64,000 nucleotides of DNA from Mytilus trossulus (lineage: Eukaryota > Mollusca > Bivalvia > Mytilida > Mytilidae), in assembly GCF_036588685.1 (NCBI RefSeq), contig NC_086386.1, positions 31,549,883-31,613,882 on the forward strand, read 5' to 3'. The notes under the pieces are model-generated. The model did no database searches. It saw only the letters and a list, made by a program, of their open reading frames with translations, and had not been told where the DNA came from. Position numbers and translations under genes: made by a program. Below, one piece after another: positions 22,651 to 34,233 of this stretch; the stretch's first letter is position 1, and the number at the start of each line of letters is the position of its first letter.

Positions 22651-25600
22651 GGCTCGCGGGTATAACATTTTCAGAAAAAAAAATAAACATTTAATTTTAT
22701 TACAAATTTTATTTATTACCTTTAGTAGTTGTTACTTTATCATATGGTACAAAAATCTTTTCAAAAAGTCAATCCGTGTTGGACCCAGGTGACTTTTAAA
22801 ATGTAGTCATCGATATCATTGAAAAAGCTTCAAATTATCTCCCTTTGGTGCAAAAACGCCATTTTGGGGTTTTAAAATTGAAATATCTTTTTTAACTCAT
22901 CGTTGACCAATTTTTTTTTTTTTTTTTTCGAATAAGCTGTACATCAACTGAATAATTGTAAAATTTAAGCAATTTCTGTAATTTAGTGCTTTTTTATTTC
23001 GATAATACCTCTATTTCTCCTATTAGTTCAACAGAAAAAAAGGACAATAACAAAAAGGTATGCTTCTTTCGATAACAAATTGTGATCGTAACTGAACGGT
23101 GACACCATTTTTTTATTTCATTTTTCAATTTAGTATAAGATAAAGTTGATTTATAAAAAATATATAGCGAAATCCTATAATAAATTAAAAAAAACAATGT
23201 GTCTTCAATGACACAGTCATACCATTATAAGATTCCAAAATTTGTTTGCAGTCGTTTAAAAACAAATGTTATATTCCTGACTTGATACATGCATTACCTC
23301 ATGTAAAATGGCAGATTAAATCTAGTTTCATAGCTAGCTATACCACCCACTTGTATGACATTCACAAAGAGTTCCATTCTATTTACAATAGTTTGCGAGG
23401 AAAATAAACAGACATTAAGGGTCAAAATGTCCAAATTGGGGTACAGAAGTAAACATTGTAGTTCAAACTTCACCAATATAAAAAAATCACTGTTTCAACA
23501 AAGAAACACAAAATGTAATATAGACAAAGTATATACAAGCAAAAATGAAAGATGATAACTCAAAATTGACCACTAAAGCATGCACAAAGGCCAGATGTAT
23601 TAGAGTACCAATCCACATCGTAAGTATATAATCTAAAATGAAAATGGATAAACAGTATAGGTGAGATACCACAAGAAGAAAATTAAATCAATTTCAGAGG
23701 AGAAACATTGATATTTCTCCTTTAAATGTGATACTCAAACATCATTGCAATACATCTTTTTTTTTCTAAACCACAGACATTAGAATGATGATGAGAGAAA
23801 GTATAAACAAATAATAAAAATATAGAAGTTAAACAGAAGTAAATGACTAAATGTTGTGTTATCACAAATTTGTGAGACGTATGATTAGTGTGTTATATTT
23901 TTAACTTATTTGCATCTGAACTATGGACAATGATAAAGTTTGTATCGTTAATGATCACATGACATAGAAAAGGATATTTACAACCTACATTAAATATTGG
24001 CAAACAGAAGGTTTGAAGATTTAGTTTGATGTAAGTATACACACCATTACACTGAAGTAAAAATTGGAATACTAAATGGTCACATTGATGGTAACAAATT
24101 CCGTAAAAAAAATGTATGATCAGTTTAAGTCACCACAGTTCAATTTATAAAGTTATTAAAATTTAATTCAATAAATATCTGATATCAATAACATACGAAT
24201 TGCAGGTCAATTATAACATTGCATATCATTGCTGTGCAATAGGCTCTTGGCTATCCGCCGTTTTTTATCTACCTTTAAAAAGTTCAAACACAAAAATACT
24301 GAACTCCGAGGAAAATTCAAAAAGAAAAATCAAAAATCAAAATGCAAAATCAAAAGTCCAAACACATCAAACGAATGGATAACAACTGTCATACTGACTT
24401 GGTACAGACATTTTCTAATGGTGGACTGAACCTGGTTTTATAGTTAGCTAAACTTCTCACTTGTATGACAGTCGCATCAAATTCCATTACATAAACAACG
24501 ATGCATGAACAAAACAAACATACTCAAAGTGTAAAAATGTCAAAAATAGGGGTACAGTGGTCAATATTGTGTCAATATAAAGTCTACCAGTAAAGGATAG
24601 AAGGTTTTCAGTACTGGTGTAAAATTGAAATTGAAATTTGAAATTCGAACTGGTAGACATAAAAAATAATTTTGTAGTTCAAAGTATGACGGCATACATA
24701 AATGCAGAGTCATGTAACGTAGATATAATAAAAAAAAACCAGATTTAACAGTAAAAGTAATAATAATAAATAAAATATATAATTGTATGGTTCAGAGTAT
24801 GACGGGATACATAAGTACAGTTTCACGTCAAATGTATATCATAAAAAACGGTAAACGGAAAAAAAGTCACAAATTAAATGCCTAGGAAAAAAATTCACAG
24901 GAAAACAAGTCACAATGTTGTAGTAAATTTGTTATCAGAACTTGAAGTATGTTTGCACATGAAAAAAGACACTATATGTACATGTATGCAATAAATAATT
25001 AAACTGAAGTGAATGAATGCATAGGGAAAAGTAATAAAATACTTGTATCTGACCCGATCATCGACTATCCTAAGTGGTATTTTTAACGCTATGAAGGGAC
25101 GATTAAACTCACTATATGTGATATATAAACTAATGAAAGTGTAATAGAATTTTTCATTATTTTTTAACAAAACTGACTTTTAACAAAGCTGATTGTTTCA
25201 TTTTATTTGATAATGAGCCTAAGTTGTATTTCATTGGTATGGCTTTCTATCAATACGGGAAGTGAAAGGTCTACAAAGGGAAATGTTCCACAAGAAGCCA
25301 CAGTCCCTGTGAAAAATAGTTGTAAATACTTAATCATTATAAATAACAATGAGTTGTTTCTTAAACACTAAATTGAAGGATTTTTATCTGCAAAAAATAT
25401 GTTACATATTGTCAAGCCGTACATACTAAATTTCTTTCATTTATGACTTAAATTAAAGGAATTGTTGCTGTTTAACTCACATCTCCTCCATGAACAATAT
25501 AAAGATTATTACAACAAATTATTTTCAGAAGGGCACCATCAGTTTTTTGTCATTCAAAGTATGTCAAGATCCATAAGTAAAAGTAATATTAACAAATGAA

Positions 25601-25740
25601 ATAATTTTGTCGTTCAAAGTATGATGTTTTACATAACCACAGAGTCACTATAAATAATATCTAAAAAAAACTGACTTAACAGTACAAGTAATATTGATAA
25701 AGACAAATAAAAGAATACTATAACACGTTATTAAGATGTT
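22651..25740. other. Gene-poor interval
   Basis: No supported exon on either strand. Three similar stretches with 'tttgtagttcaaagtatgac' or 'tttgtcgttcaaagtatgat' (24672, 24790 and 25604 regions) and 'ttaacagtaaaagtaata' look like a decayed local repeat. The minus-strand frame 24910-25170 has no recognisable content. Confidence 0.4.
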
Positions 25741-25756
25741 AACCAACGTCAGTACG

Positions 25757-25963
25757 CAAAATCTATACTTCAAGATCATCTTGTATTATTTGTGAAGTTG
25801 ATACGGAATATTTACCCACTGGGTATTTTCCGATGAACTTTTTCAAAAAAAGGACGAGACGTTCTTTTACATACCCCTGGTTCATCAACTTTCTGCTCAG
25901 ACACCGGTGATGTTTTACAAAGTCTGAATAGGAGCTGCAAGCTGCAAAAATATAGTTAAACAT
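25757..25963 (-). mobile_element. RT-tail retroelement, C-terminal ORF relic
   Basis: The minus-strand reading SDFVKHHRCLSRKLMNQGY, then a KFIGKY…SVSTSQIIQDDL segment, aligns with the end of the RT ORF at 40378-41067 (YHDFLDRGLLLTRKLLNQEF … KFYGRHH … ITVSQMISDMF). It is a diverged relative rather than a recent copy. The 3' tail is not recognisable. Confidence 0.55.
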
Positions 25964-26125
25964 ATAACTATCCCTGAACGAAACAAATTAGTTCAATTAT
26001 ACGAACTAATAATATTAGTTAAGACTTCCGTAGATATTATGACTTAAGTGAAAATACTAGAATGTAGTGTGGCATTGGTCATATATACTTGACATTTTAT
26101 TTATTTGTTGTCTGTTATATTACAG

Positions 26126-26756
26126 AATGGACATGGATAATAGGCGACGATACTTTATAGTAGGATCTGTTATAATGGAGGTTGTAACACCATTGTTCAG
26201 AACCAGACTTGAAAGAGACTACACCAGTAAAGGACTACCATCTCTACAGGCTTTCCTCAACACGCAACCAGTAATACACATCATGTTTCATCTACGACAC
26301 AGAAATGCAAGGTGTTGTGTAGATGGACTAAACTGTTATAACCATCCATCATTGCCACTTATCTACTGTCAATGGAAACTGTTGTATTCAGAGAAACCTA
26401 GCCATGCCCTTCACGACTGTCATTGCAAGTTCACAGCCAATCCTGTTCAACTAGAAGATCTAGACATCACTCTATCCAGCCTGATTTTGTTGAACTGTAA
26501 TAATCTGACACCATCTGAAGATGCAGCAGTACAGGGTCTACGACAATACAAAAATGACTACCTGAGTCACAATACCACAGGCAGAATATCACAGACAGAA
26601 TACAAGAGCTTATGGACAGACCTTACAAATTTTGTCCTACAACTTGACTCTAGTAAACAAGATGACATGATAAGGATAGAGCAAAGACCATTGGATGAGT
26701 CTTTGTGTTACAGCTACACCCTTAATCTACTGGACCTCCACAAGAAACTTGATGAG
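26126..26756 (+). CDS. HEPN (DZIP3-type) exon of the HEPN-TIR/propeller gene
   Basis: After a pyrimidine-rich acceptor (…gttatattacag) the exon opens with ATG at 26127 (MDMDNRRRYFIVGS) and runs 210 codons to a gtaact donor at 26757. The open frame continues left into intron, but the acceptor and the ATG right behind it set the start; a 5' UTR exon must lie upstream. Residues 59-101 are rich in Cys and His (CC at 63-64, C70, H73, C81, H93, H96, C98, C100), possibly a metal site. Residues 110-175 (DLDITLSSLILLN … LRQYKNDYLSH … LWTDLTNFVLQLD) match the HEPN module of DZIP3-like proteins that are expanded in bivalves and cnidarians (recalled). Where HEPN ribonucleases have R-x4-6-H, this one reads K-N-D-Y-L-S-H (142-148), so RNase activity is uncertain. 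HEPN modules are common in RNA-targeting immunity; a defence role is inference. Confidence 0.85.
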
Positions 26757-26819
26757 GTAACTATCAATAGTTTTGTTTTTGATTATAGATTTAAAATAAC
26801 ATTTCTCTATTTTTAGTAC

Positions 26820-27030
26820 TATTTTCACATTTCCTGACCGGTGTGAGAAAAATATTTCTCCTCACTAGTGAAAAATTTGTTCTCGGCAAATGATTGGTTG
26901 AAATTTAATTGTGACGTTAAATTTTCTTGTTTTCTTCTGAATTTTCTTATTGTGACGTCATGAAAAAAGGTGACCAAGCCTGATGACGTCACATCAATAG
27001 TACACAACTTTCCTCAAATCTTTGAATAGG
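26820..27030 (+). promoter_or_regulatory. Cluster of CRE-like TGACGTCA sites in intron 1
   Basis: Two perfect TGACGTCA palindromes (26954-26961 and 26983-26990) and a TGACGTT half-like site (about 26911-26917) lie within 80 bases, starting about 155 bases after the HEPN exon donor. The surrounding sequence ('ggtgaccaagcctgatgacg', 'caatagtacacaactttcct') may itself be a dispersed repeat. Binding by CREB/ATF factors is known for this motif; function here is not shown. Confidence 0.4.
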
Positions 27031-27985
27031 AAGGTAAAATTCATAAGAGAAACAGATTCCACCACTGTAACTCGTGTATTATGATATTTCTCTACTCTAA
27101 ACAATTAAATTATGAAAATACATGTAGTAGCTAAATGTACGAAAAATAAATGTTTTTAAATCAGGTATTAAAATAAAGAATATTTTTTTCTGCATCGACT
27201 TGCTAAAATTCGACTGACTGTTTAAAAGAGGCTGTATATGTTTTGTTATGGATTAAATAAAACAATGAACCAAAGAATAGACATATTTTGACACTTCAAT
27301 GACAATTTGCAATATATCCTGCAAGATACTCATAAAAAAACCAATAACATTACATTTGATGTTTCTAAATATATGATATCTAAATTAAAATATTCAAAGT
27401 ATTAAAAAGGTTGATTAATGTTAAATGTAACCAATTCCTAGTTGATAAATTAATAGTTGTGTGTCTTCAATGGCCAGTGACAAATATGTCATGCATATTC
27501 CGAAAGATTCCTATACATTTGTTTTTTATTCGATTTCATCGTGTTCATTGGGCAACCTGATTTATATTGATGTATGATATTCTTTCAAATGATATGATTC
27601 CGAGCAGAGAACAAAAATTGTTGATGTCTATAGTATTTTTGAACATGAATTAAATAAGAAAATAGATACAGAATTGAAAAAACTTTCTTTGATACACAAA
27701 AATGCTGTATTCTGTATTACATTTATGATATATATTATCATATTAAAAAAACACTATAAAAAAACCATGAAATTAGAAGGATTGTTGAAACATTGAATAA
27801 GTCAGATCTGTCTGATTATTGACCTGACTTTGTGATGGTTCAATGTTTAAGTTTAGTAGAATAAAGTGAAATAGAGTTGCACATATATATAAGAAGATGT
27901 GGTATGAGTTCCAATGAAACAACTCTCCATCCAAGTCACAAATACACTATTATAGGCCAGTACAGTATTTAACACAGGGAAAGTA
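27031..27985. other. Intron 1, no gene seen
   Basis: AT-rich intron sequence. At about 27888-28000 there is a fragment of the dispersed family containing 'agatgtggtatgagttcca' and 'aacaactctccatccaagtc'. No exon supported. Confidence 0.5.
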
Positions 27986-27989
27986 TGCC

Positions 27990-28775
27990 CGTACATAAAT
28001 TGCTAACAAAAGCACATGAGATGCACGTAAGAATTGTATGCAAATCAGATTGCTCACATGTGCAGTTTGGTAGTTCATATGTGCACAAAAAAATCTAACA
28101 TAATGCTCATATGTGCAATTCAAACCTCAGGTGAGCTTTTATCATCTATGTTAGTTTTATGTTAGTTTTGTACTTTGAAAATTTTGTCAATTCTTCTAAC
28201 CATTTAAAACTAACATAGATAACTGCTCATATGAGCTTTTTTTAAATGACATGCCCAGTCATGTACTTCCTGTAAATTCAAACTCATAACATCATTTTGG
28301 AGGGAGATGGAGAGGAAACAATTTAAGGCAAATTTTATACTATTAGAACTTTATGGAATTGTTGTAATCTGATAATAACCAATAATGCTCACAATGGTTA
28401 ATTATTTGTAAGTTATCATTTCTATTTCATTTTATTTTCAATTATTTAAGATCTTCATTTAAATTTAAAAAGTTATTCTATTTTGATGCAGCCATTTTGT
28501 TTTAATCTATAGATTAAATTTAATCATCATCAACTGGAACTATTTTTCACGTGTGCAACATGTAAGCAGCTGCTCATATGACCAATCTGATAAATATGCA
28601 CATGTGCAAACAAAGCTCATGACGTGAGGTTTTTAACATGCAAATAAGGTTAGTTTCATATGTGCAACTTTTTTGCTCACAAAATGCTCACATAATTTGC
28701 ATGTCAAAAACCTCATGTGCAATCATGTAAGTTTCTAACATGAGCATCTCATGTGCAATATGTTAGCACGTTTTG
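27990..28775 (+). mobile_element. Inverted-repeat element in intron 1 (CATATG/CATGTG-rich)
   Basis: The left end 'attgctaacaaaagcacatg' followed by AGATGC is matched on the other strand at the right end (GCTAACATATTGCACATGAG, then ATGC). Inside are many E-box-like GCTCATATG / CACATGTG words near both ends and a small hairpin around 'catctatgttagttttatgt' and 'actaacatagat'. No ORF. The right end lies about 75 bases before the exon at 28849. Confidence 0.55.
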
Positions 28776-28848
28776 GTCAGGGTGATTGTCTTTACCAAAA
28801 AAAATAGTTCCAGCATACATATAGTTTATGTTTTTACTTTATTTTCAG

Positions 28849-28908
28849 ATGGATAATTCAATCCAAGGTATAAGATCTGACATACAAGGACTCAATGCTT
28901 ACATTCAG
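28849..28908 (+). CDS. 60-nt linker exon of the HEPN-TIR/propeller gene
   Basis: Exactly 20 codons, phase 0 on both sides, between 'ttattttcag' and a gtaaat donor: MDNSIQGIRSDIQGLNAYIQ. The heptad-like spacing of I, I, L and I suggests a short amphipathic helix linking the HEPN and effector parts. Keeping the frame with the exons before (ending …KKLDE) and after (EILLYI…) supports it as coding. I see no paralogue in the window. Confidence 0.7.
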
Positions 28909-28914
28909 GTAAAT

Positions 28915-29545
28915 ACAGTATTACATGCATTACCACTAAATGTATCTTGCTTACTTTGTATCTTTAAAAAATACGGTGGTATTAACAATGACTGAAGGTA
29001 CATATCTAAACAATCTCCATGGGGTGATTTGCACAAATGCTTATACAACAGCATACCAAATATCATTGAATTACTATAAGTAGTTCCCTTTAAACAACCT
29101 AAACCCAAACTTATACATGTAAACTAAGCAAAATGTTCAAAGTCAATAGACCGTAACTGAGGGGGCAGACTCAGTTAAATAATCTCAATGGTAATGAGAT
29201 ATATGCTATTGTTAATACAACTGCATACCAAATATCATTTAACTACAAGAAGAGGTTCCTCATAAACCAACATAATCAAACTAATACATGAAAACTACGC
29301 ACAAGTTTTAAAGTCAGCAGACCATAACTGAGGGGTCTGGGCCATATTATCTCCATGGTAATGAGATGTGCCAATAATAATATAACTGCATACCAAATAT
29401 TTTTGACCACAAATTACTTAAATTATACCTTATCATAAACTAATACATTGATGACAACGACATGGACGCTAACGCCTCCCTTGCAAAGAAACAGCATACC
29501 GATGTCTCATTTTTTCACTCTGTCAAGCCAGATAAAAAGTCAAAG
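28915..29545 (+). repeat. Family C tandem-core element, diverged copy
   Basis: Three ~160-base units share 'gaccataactgagggg', 'aatctcaatggtaatgag', 'gcataccaaatatcatt' and 'taaactaatacat'. It ends at 'gttgac'-like GAC-rich bases, 'gaaacagcataccgatgtct' and a closing hairpin around 'gtcaagcc'. The better preserved copy is at 62800-63510. It lies in intron 2 of the HEPN gene. Confidence 0.65.
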
Positions 29546-30950
29546 TTGTGAACAAGTACAGAACTGTTTACAATCACATTCGTAGACTGCACGTTGTTTA
29601 CAGCTGTTTCCCAAACCACCTCTCTTTTTAGGGAGATTTATAATATGCATATATTGGTTAATGCCTATAATGGTTTAATTTTTAAATTGTTATTTGGATG
29701 GAGAGTTGTCTCATTGGCACTCACACCACATCTTCCTATATCTATATATAGATATTTTGTTTTGTTTTATTAGATAGCTAGGACCTGAAATCTTGCGTTT
29801 TAACTGGCAAGCATAAGACCACTTAAAAAGTTTTTGCAAGGGATCCTTTAAGTTTAAAAAGTGTGGCAATCTCCTTACAGAAGAACTTAGTATTATCATC
29901 CCTATTCTGATCAGATATGGCTTAGCTTATAGTAATCAGTAACAACAAATCAGATATTCACTCATTAGCACAAGTTTATTTTGTCAGACAATTAAGCGTC
30001 TGGGGGACTGTATTTGTATACCTCTAGTAAACCAAGAAATTGTGAACTTTTCATGACAATTTTAAACAACATTGTCAAACTTTCAATGTTTCTACACAGT
30101 AGCCTAAAGGACGTTTTTTTTGCTGTTTTTATTATAACCAATAGTATGTTTAAATCACATAAATCACAATACAATGTAAAAGCTGACTTGACTCAATAGT
30201 CCAGTCAAACTATGATTTAGCCTCAAACTAATTGCAACAGAAAGTGTTTTAGTTCTAATCTATTGCAGTATGCCCTTTATACATACAGCAAAAAGTCCCA
30301 TAAAATCTAACTTGAGGAAAACTCAAAATCACCATTTTTAATTTCCTATGAAAATTTACAGTGGAAGGGGAGATAACTCTTGCAAAAATGAGTCTTTTTT
30401 GGTCAGATATTTTGGTTGATTTTCTTGAATTTTATGTAATATATGATACTTTGATGTGGTTATAAGTTTTTATTTGACTAAATTAAATAACCTTCTGCTC
30501 ATGAAATGTACAAAACCGAAGTGTTGTGGGTAGTTTTCTTTTTTTCATGAATTTTTCATTAAATAAATTGTAAATTTGAAGCTTTGTAACCATTCTAAAA
30601 AAAAATTGGAAAATTGGTATTGTTTATATCTGTATATTTTATTTTTTCAGCAACTTACTTATTGAAAGAAACTTTAAACCACAAAAAGAAGAATACATGC
30701 TTAATTATTTTTATTAGATTTGAGATTCTTTACCGTGACATGTTGAAATAAAGGGCTGCGCTTAAGCCCATGATACGCCCGTTGCTCTTTTAGCTTGTCT
30801 TTTAATGAATGTATATGATCAACTAGAAATAGTGTGAGCCCTGTCAAATACCCCCCCCCCCCCCCCCCCCCCCAAATAATAAATAAAAATGCACACAAAA
30901 AATGGCACTATTAAGGCTACCTCAAATTTAACTAAGTTTGTTGTCTTAAT
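29546..30950. other. Intron 2 sequence with a long poly-C run
   Basis: No exon supported. A C homopolymer of about 24 bases is at 30850-30873. A fragment of the 'gagagttgtctcattggcac' family is at about 29700-29740. The short ORFs are chance. Confidence 0.5.
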
Positions 30951-30956
30951 TTTTCA

Positions 30957-31258
30957 TCCATACATTCTATCTTGTTCACAACACACTTTCTGAGTACCAA
31001 GTACCTTTTATATTTATAAAATGGAAAGGGAGCTTATGTGAGTTATTGTCTGAAGTGTGCACGAAGAACAGACAGACGGACGTACCATACATTCTATCTT
31101 GTTCACAACACACTTTCTGAGTACCAAGTACCTTTTATATTTATAAAATGGAAAGAAAGCTTATGTGAGTTATTATCTGAAGTGTGGACGACGGACGGAC
31201 AGACAGATGGACAACGGTATACCATAATACGTCCTGTCTGAAAGACGACGGGCGTATA
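30957..31258 (+). repeat. Family B (pearl-like) element, short copy
   Basis: Two tandem units of about 125 bases ('cattctatcttgttcacaac', 'tgagtaccaagtacctttta', 'gtgagttatt') are each followed by a GACGGAC tract. The end contains 'ggtataccataatacgtcct', matching the end of the 32302-33290 element (ggtataccattatacgtcct). Confidence 0.7.
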
Positions 31259-31554
31259 AAAATGGCAAAAAATACTACAATGATAATGAGGAGCAGCAAG
31301 AAGATAACAGGGAAAGTGAAGATGGTGACAGTGACTCTACTGAAAGTTATGATCTAAATAAGGAAGAAGATGATGAAAGTAAGGAGTTCATTGATGATAA
31401 AGATAAAGATTACATTAATGATGGAGATGAGGATTTCATTGATGATGAGGATGAGGATTTCATTGATGATGAGGAGGCCTCTTCTGAGAATAAAAATGAG
31501 GATTTTTCTGATGATGAGGACAGTGATTACAGTGAAGAAGACACTGATGATTAA
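31228..31554 (+). CDS. Acidic Asp/Glu-rich open frame, possible terminal exon
   Basis: A frame open from 31228 to TAA at 31552-31554 encodes a highly acidic tail: KYYNDNEEQQEDNRESEDGD, later repeats of DEDFIDDE, ending SDYSEEDTDD. It contains no ATG, so it would need an upstream exon. An AATAAA at about 31617 lies about 60 bases behind the stop. Such tails occur in nuclear chaperones and many unrelated proteins, so no function is assigned. It lies in intron 2 of the HEPN gene on the same strand. It could be a terminal exon of another transcript, a retrocopy fragment, or GAT/GAG-repeat chance. Its 5' part overlaps the family B repeat end, which lowers confidence. Confidence 0.35.
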   Translation, partial: YVLSERRRAYKNGKKYYNDNEEQQEDNRESEDGDSDSTESYDLNKEEDDESKEFIDDKDKDYINDGDEDFIDDEDEDFIDDEEASSENKNEDFSDDEDSDYSEEDTDD

Positions 31555-31559
31555 ACCTA

Positions 31560-32300
31560 GTTCAGCTTTTCAATATTTAGCATAAAAAACAAATATCATT
31601 AACATTGGCATATGAAATAAAAGTCTTCAATGCAATATAAGGAAAGTGATATATGATTATGGGTTTTAGTAATTATATGGCTGATTTCCAAATTTTATAG
31701 TAGTTTGAAAAAAGGTAATTTTCTTGGGGTATATTGATTGAACCTTTTTATTGTTTAGAATATTCACAAGATGATCATATTGATAAATGTTTAGGAGACT
31801 TGATTTCCTTTTTTTTTTTTCATAAAATGACACCCTTTAACATTTAAGGAATATTTAGTCACATGTTAGGATTTTTATGTTGTCACTTGTTCACCTATTA
31901 TGTGCTATTGTAGACTAGTTATGTTTTATAACATTTTTTTTGCGCTCAACCCTTCCACCGAAACCTAACTCTATAAAAAAGCTGCGATGCTAAGGTATCA
32001 TTTGTGATTTCAATTGCAACCAATTTTAACAAGAGTAAAACATCCTATATGCAAAAACAGTATTTGATTTTTATCCATAGCTTTGATAGTAAAAATGTTA
32101 TCATAAAGTGATATATGCCTCAGGGAACAGTTAGTATCTCAGGGACTGCTAATGTGCTTTCATCCTTGCAACCATTCAGTAATAGTACAAACGTGTGACA
32201 TTCATGAAACCTATTTTTTACAAGAAAATTAATGTTTTAAATTGAATTAAAGATTTTACAAATTTTATGTTTTCATCAGATTTTATTAATTATTATTTGG
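31560..32300. other. Intron 2 sequence, nothing recognised
   Basis: AT-rich; no exon or repeat family that I can support beyond the AATAAA near 31617. Confidence 0.5.
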
Positions 32301-32301
32301 T

Positions 32302-33290
32302 ACATCAATAGATATAAACAATTCACCAAAGTTTCATGGACATTGGTGAAAGCATTTTTGAGTTATTGTCCGAAGTGTTAAAAATCACCCTTTTTTATGA
32401 ATAAAGCCCCATAAATCCAAAACTTAAAATCTGAAATTTATAAAAATTGAAAGGGAGCTTACATCAATAGATATAAACAATTCACCAAAGTTTCATGAAC
32501 ATTGGTGAAAGCCTTTTTGAGTTATTGTCCGAAGTGTTAAAAATCCCCCTTTTTTATGAATGAAGCCCCCCATAAATCCAAAACTTAAAATCTGAAATTA
32601 AAAAAAAAATGAAAGGGAGCAAACATCAATAGATATAAACAATTCACTAAAGTTTCATGGACATTGGTGAAAGCCTTTTTGAGTTATTGTCCGAAGTGTT
32701 GAAAATCCCCCCTTTTTTATGAATAAAGCCCCATAAATCCAAAACTTAAAATCTGAAATTAAAAACAAAAGAAGGGAGCTTACGTCGATGGATATAAACA
32801 ATTCACCAAAGTTTCATGGACAATGGTGAAAGCCTTTTTGAGTTATTGTCCGAAGTGTTGAAAATCCCCCCTTTTTTATGAATAAAGCCCCATTAATCCA
32901 AAACTTAAAATCTGAAATTAAAAAAAAAAAAGGGAGCTTACGTCAATGGATATAAACAATTCACCAAAGTTTCATGGACAATGGTGAAAGCCTTTTTGAG
33001 TTATTGTCCGAAGTGTTGAAAATCCCCCCTTTTTTATGAATAAAGCCCCATAAATCCAAAACTTAAAATCTGAAATTAAAAAACAAAACAAAAGGGAGCT
33101 GACGTGTGGACGACTGACAGACGGACGGACGGACAGACGGACGGACTGACAGACGGACGGACGGACGGACGGACAGACAGACGGTCAGACGGACGGACGG
33201 ACAGACGGTCAGACGGACGGACGGACAGACGGATGGACGGAGGGACAGACGGACAACGGTATACCATTATACGTCCTGTCCCGGGCATAT
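32302..33290 (+). repeat. Family B (pearl-like) element: five ~160-bp tandem units plus GACGGACG microsatellite
   Basis: Units start at about 32302, 32462, 32623, 32783 and 32940, each with 'atataaacaattcaccaaag', 'gagttattgtccgaagtgtt' and 'aaatccaaaacttaaaatct'. A GACGGACGGACAGACG tract at about 33109-33250 and the end 'ggtataccattatacgtcct' with 'gggcatataaaaat' follow. This tandem core + microsatellite layout is that of pearl elements described in oysters and of Helentron-derived HINEs (recalled). ORFs of the microsatellite on both strands are artefacts. Confidence 0.85.
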
Positions 33291-33743
33291 AAAAATCAAT
33301 AAATGGTCAACTAATGAATTACAAAATCTGGATTATAGCTTGATAAAAGATATAAAAACACCTTTAAAGTTAATTGTTATACTCTAAGGACCACTTAAAA
33401 ACCAAGAATCAATACATTTAGAAGCAGTAAAGTAATAATTTAGTATCAATTTTTATTGATATTTCTGACTTTTTTTTTGCAAGAGTTATCTCCCTTTTCA
33501 ATACAAATCTCCATAGGAATTTAAAATGGTGAATTTTTTAGTCTTTCTCAAGTTAGATTTTATGGGACTTTTTTCTGTGTATATTTAGGGTATAATGCTA
33601 AAGATTAAAATTTAAAATCTTCTGTTGCAATAACTTTTGGGTTAGGGTCAAATTTGTGTTAGATTGACTGTCCAGACTACAAATGAAATGAGTTTCGTTT
33701 TGCACAGTTGTTCTATTAACAAATCTAAGTTACTAATTTACAG

Positions 33744-33807
33744 GAGATACTTCTGTACATCAGAAAAGATGGATGTTCTTGTCAATGTGGAAACTCTAAA
33801 CAACAAA
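33744..33807 (+). CDS. 64-nt Cys-rich linker exon of the HEPN-TIR/propeller gene
   Basis: It lies between 'tactaatttacag' and a GTATGT donor and is 64 nt, phase 0 in and phase 1 out. It encodes EILLYIRKDGCSCQCGNSKQ plus one more Gln and the first base of the next codon. The C-x-C-x-C-G cluster is shared with 4506-4569. Splicing to 36644 gives …KQQ-N-ITDVVILHAEDD; splicing to 41239 gives …KQQ-K-KESINRK. Both joins stay in frame, so this is the branch point between the TIR and propeller forms. Metal binding is possible but unproven. Confidence 0.8.
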
Positions 33808-34140
33808 GTATGTTTGAATATATTGGTAATTATATATGATATATTTTTTCACAATGAACAAGGCGTATAATATTACAATGTGTCTTTTGTCAAATATATA
33901 TGGCACTATATTGAACAAAATATTTTACTTGGACTTAAAGGACAGGTCATTTGAATTCTTGTCATGATTGGAGCCTACATGTTATACATATATAAGATAG
34001 TATACCTCCTTATCTTTATTAACTGCAAACAATCCTAAATTATATTAAGAGAAAATTGAAAAAAGTCTAATTAGCATGCATCCTTTAAATAACTGTTCTT
34101 TTGTAGTACTGATTGAAAATTCTTAATACAAAATTATTGT

Positions 34141-34195
34141 TTTTATACGACCGCAAATTTTGAAAAAAAATTTGTCGTATATTGCTATCACGTTG

Positions 34196-34233
<38 letters not shown>

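Noticed and set aside
31370-31585. Met/Ile/Arg-rich frame
   Set aside because: Frame-shifted shadow of the acidic stretch 31228-31554.
32302-33100. CRISPR-like array
   Set aside because: Units are about 160 bases and repeat throughout; no short repeats with unique spacers. It is a tandem-core eukaryotic repeat.
33076-33292. Repetitive open frames on both strands
   Set aside because: Translation of the GACGGACG microsatellite of a family B element.
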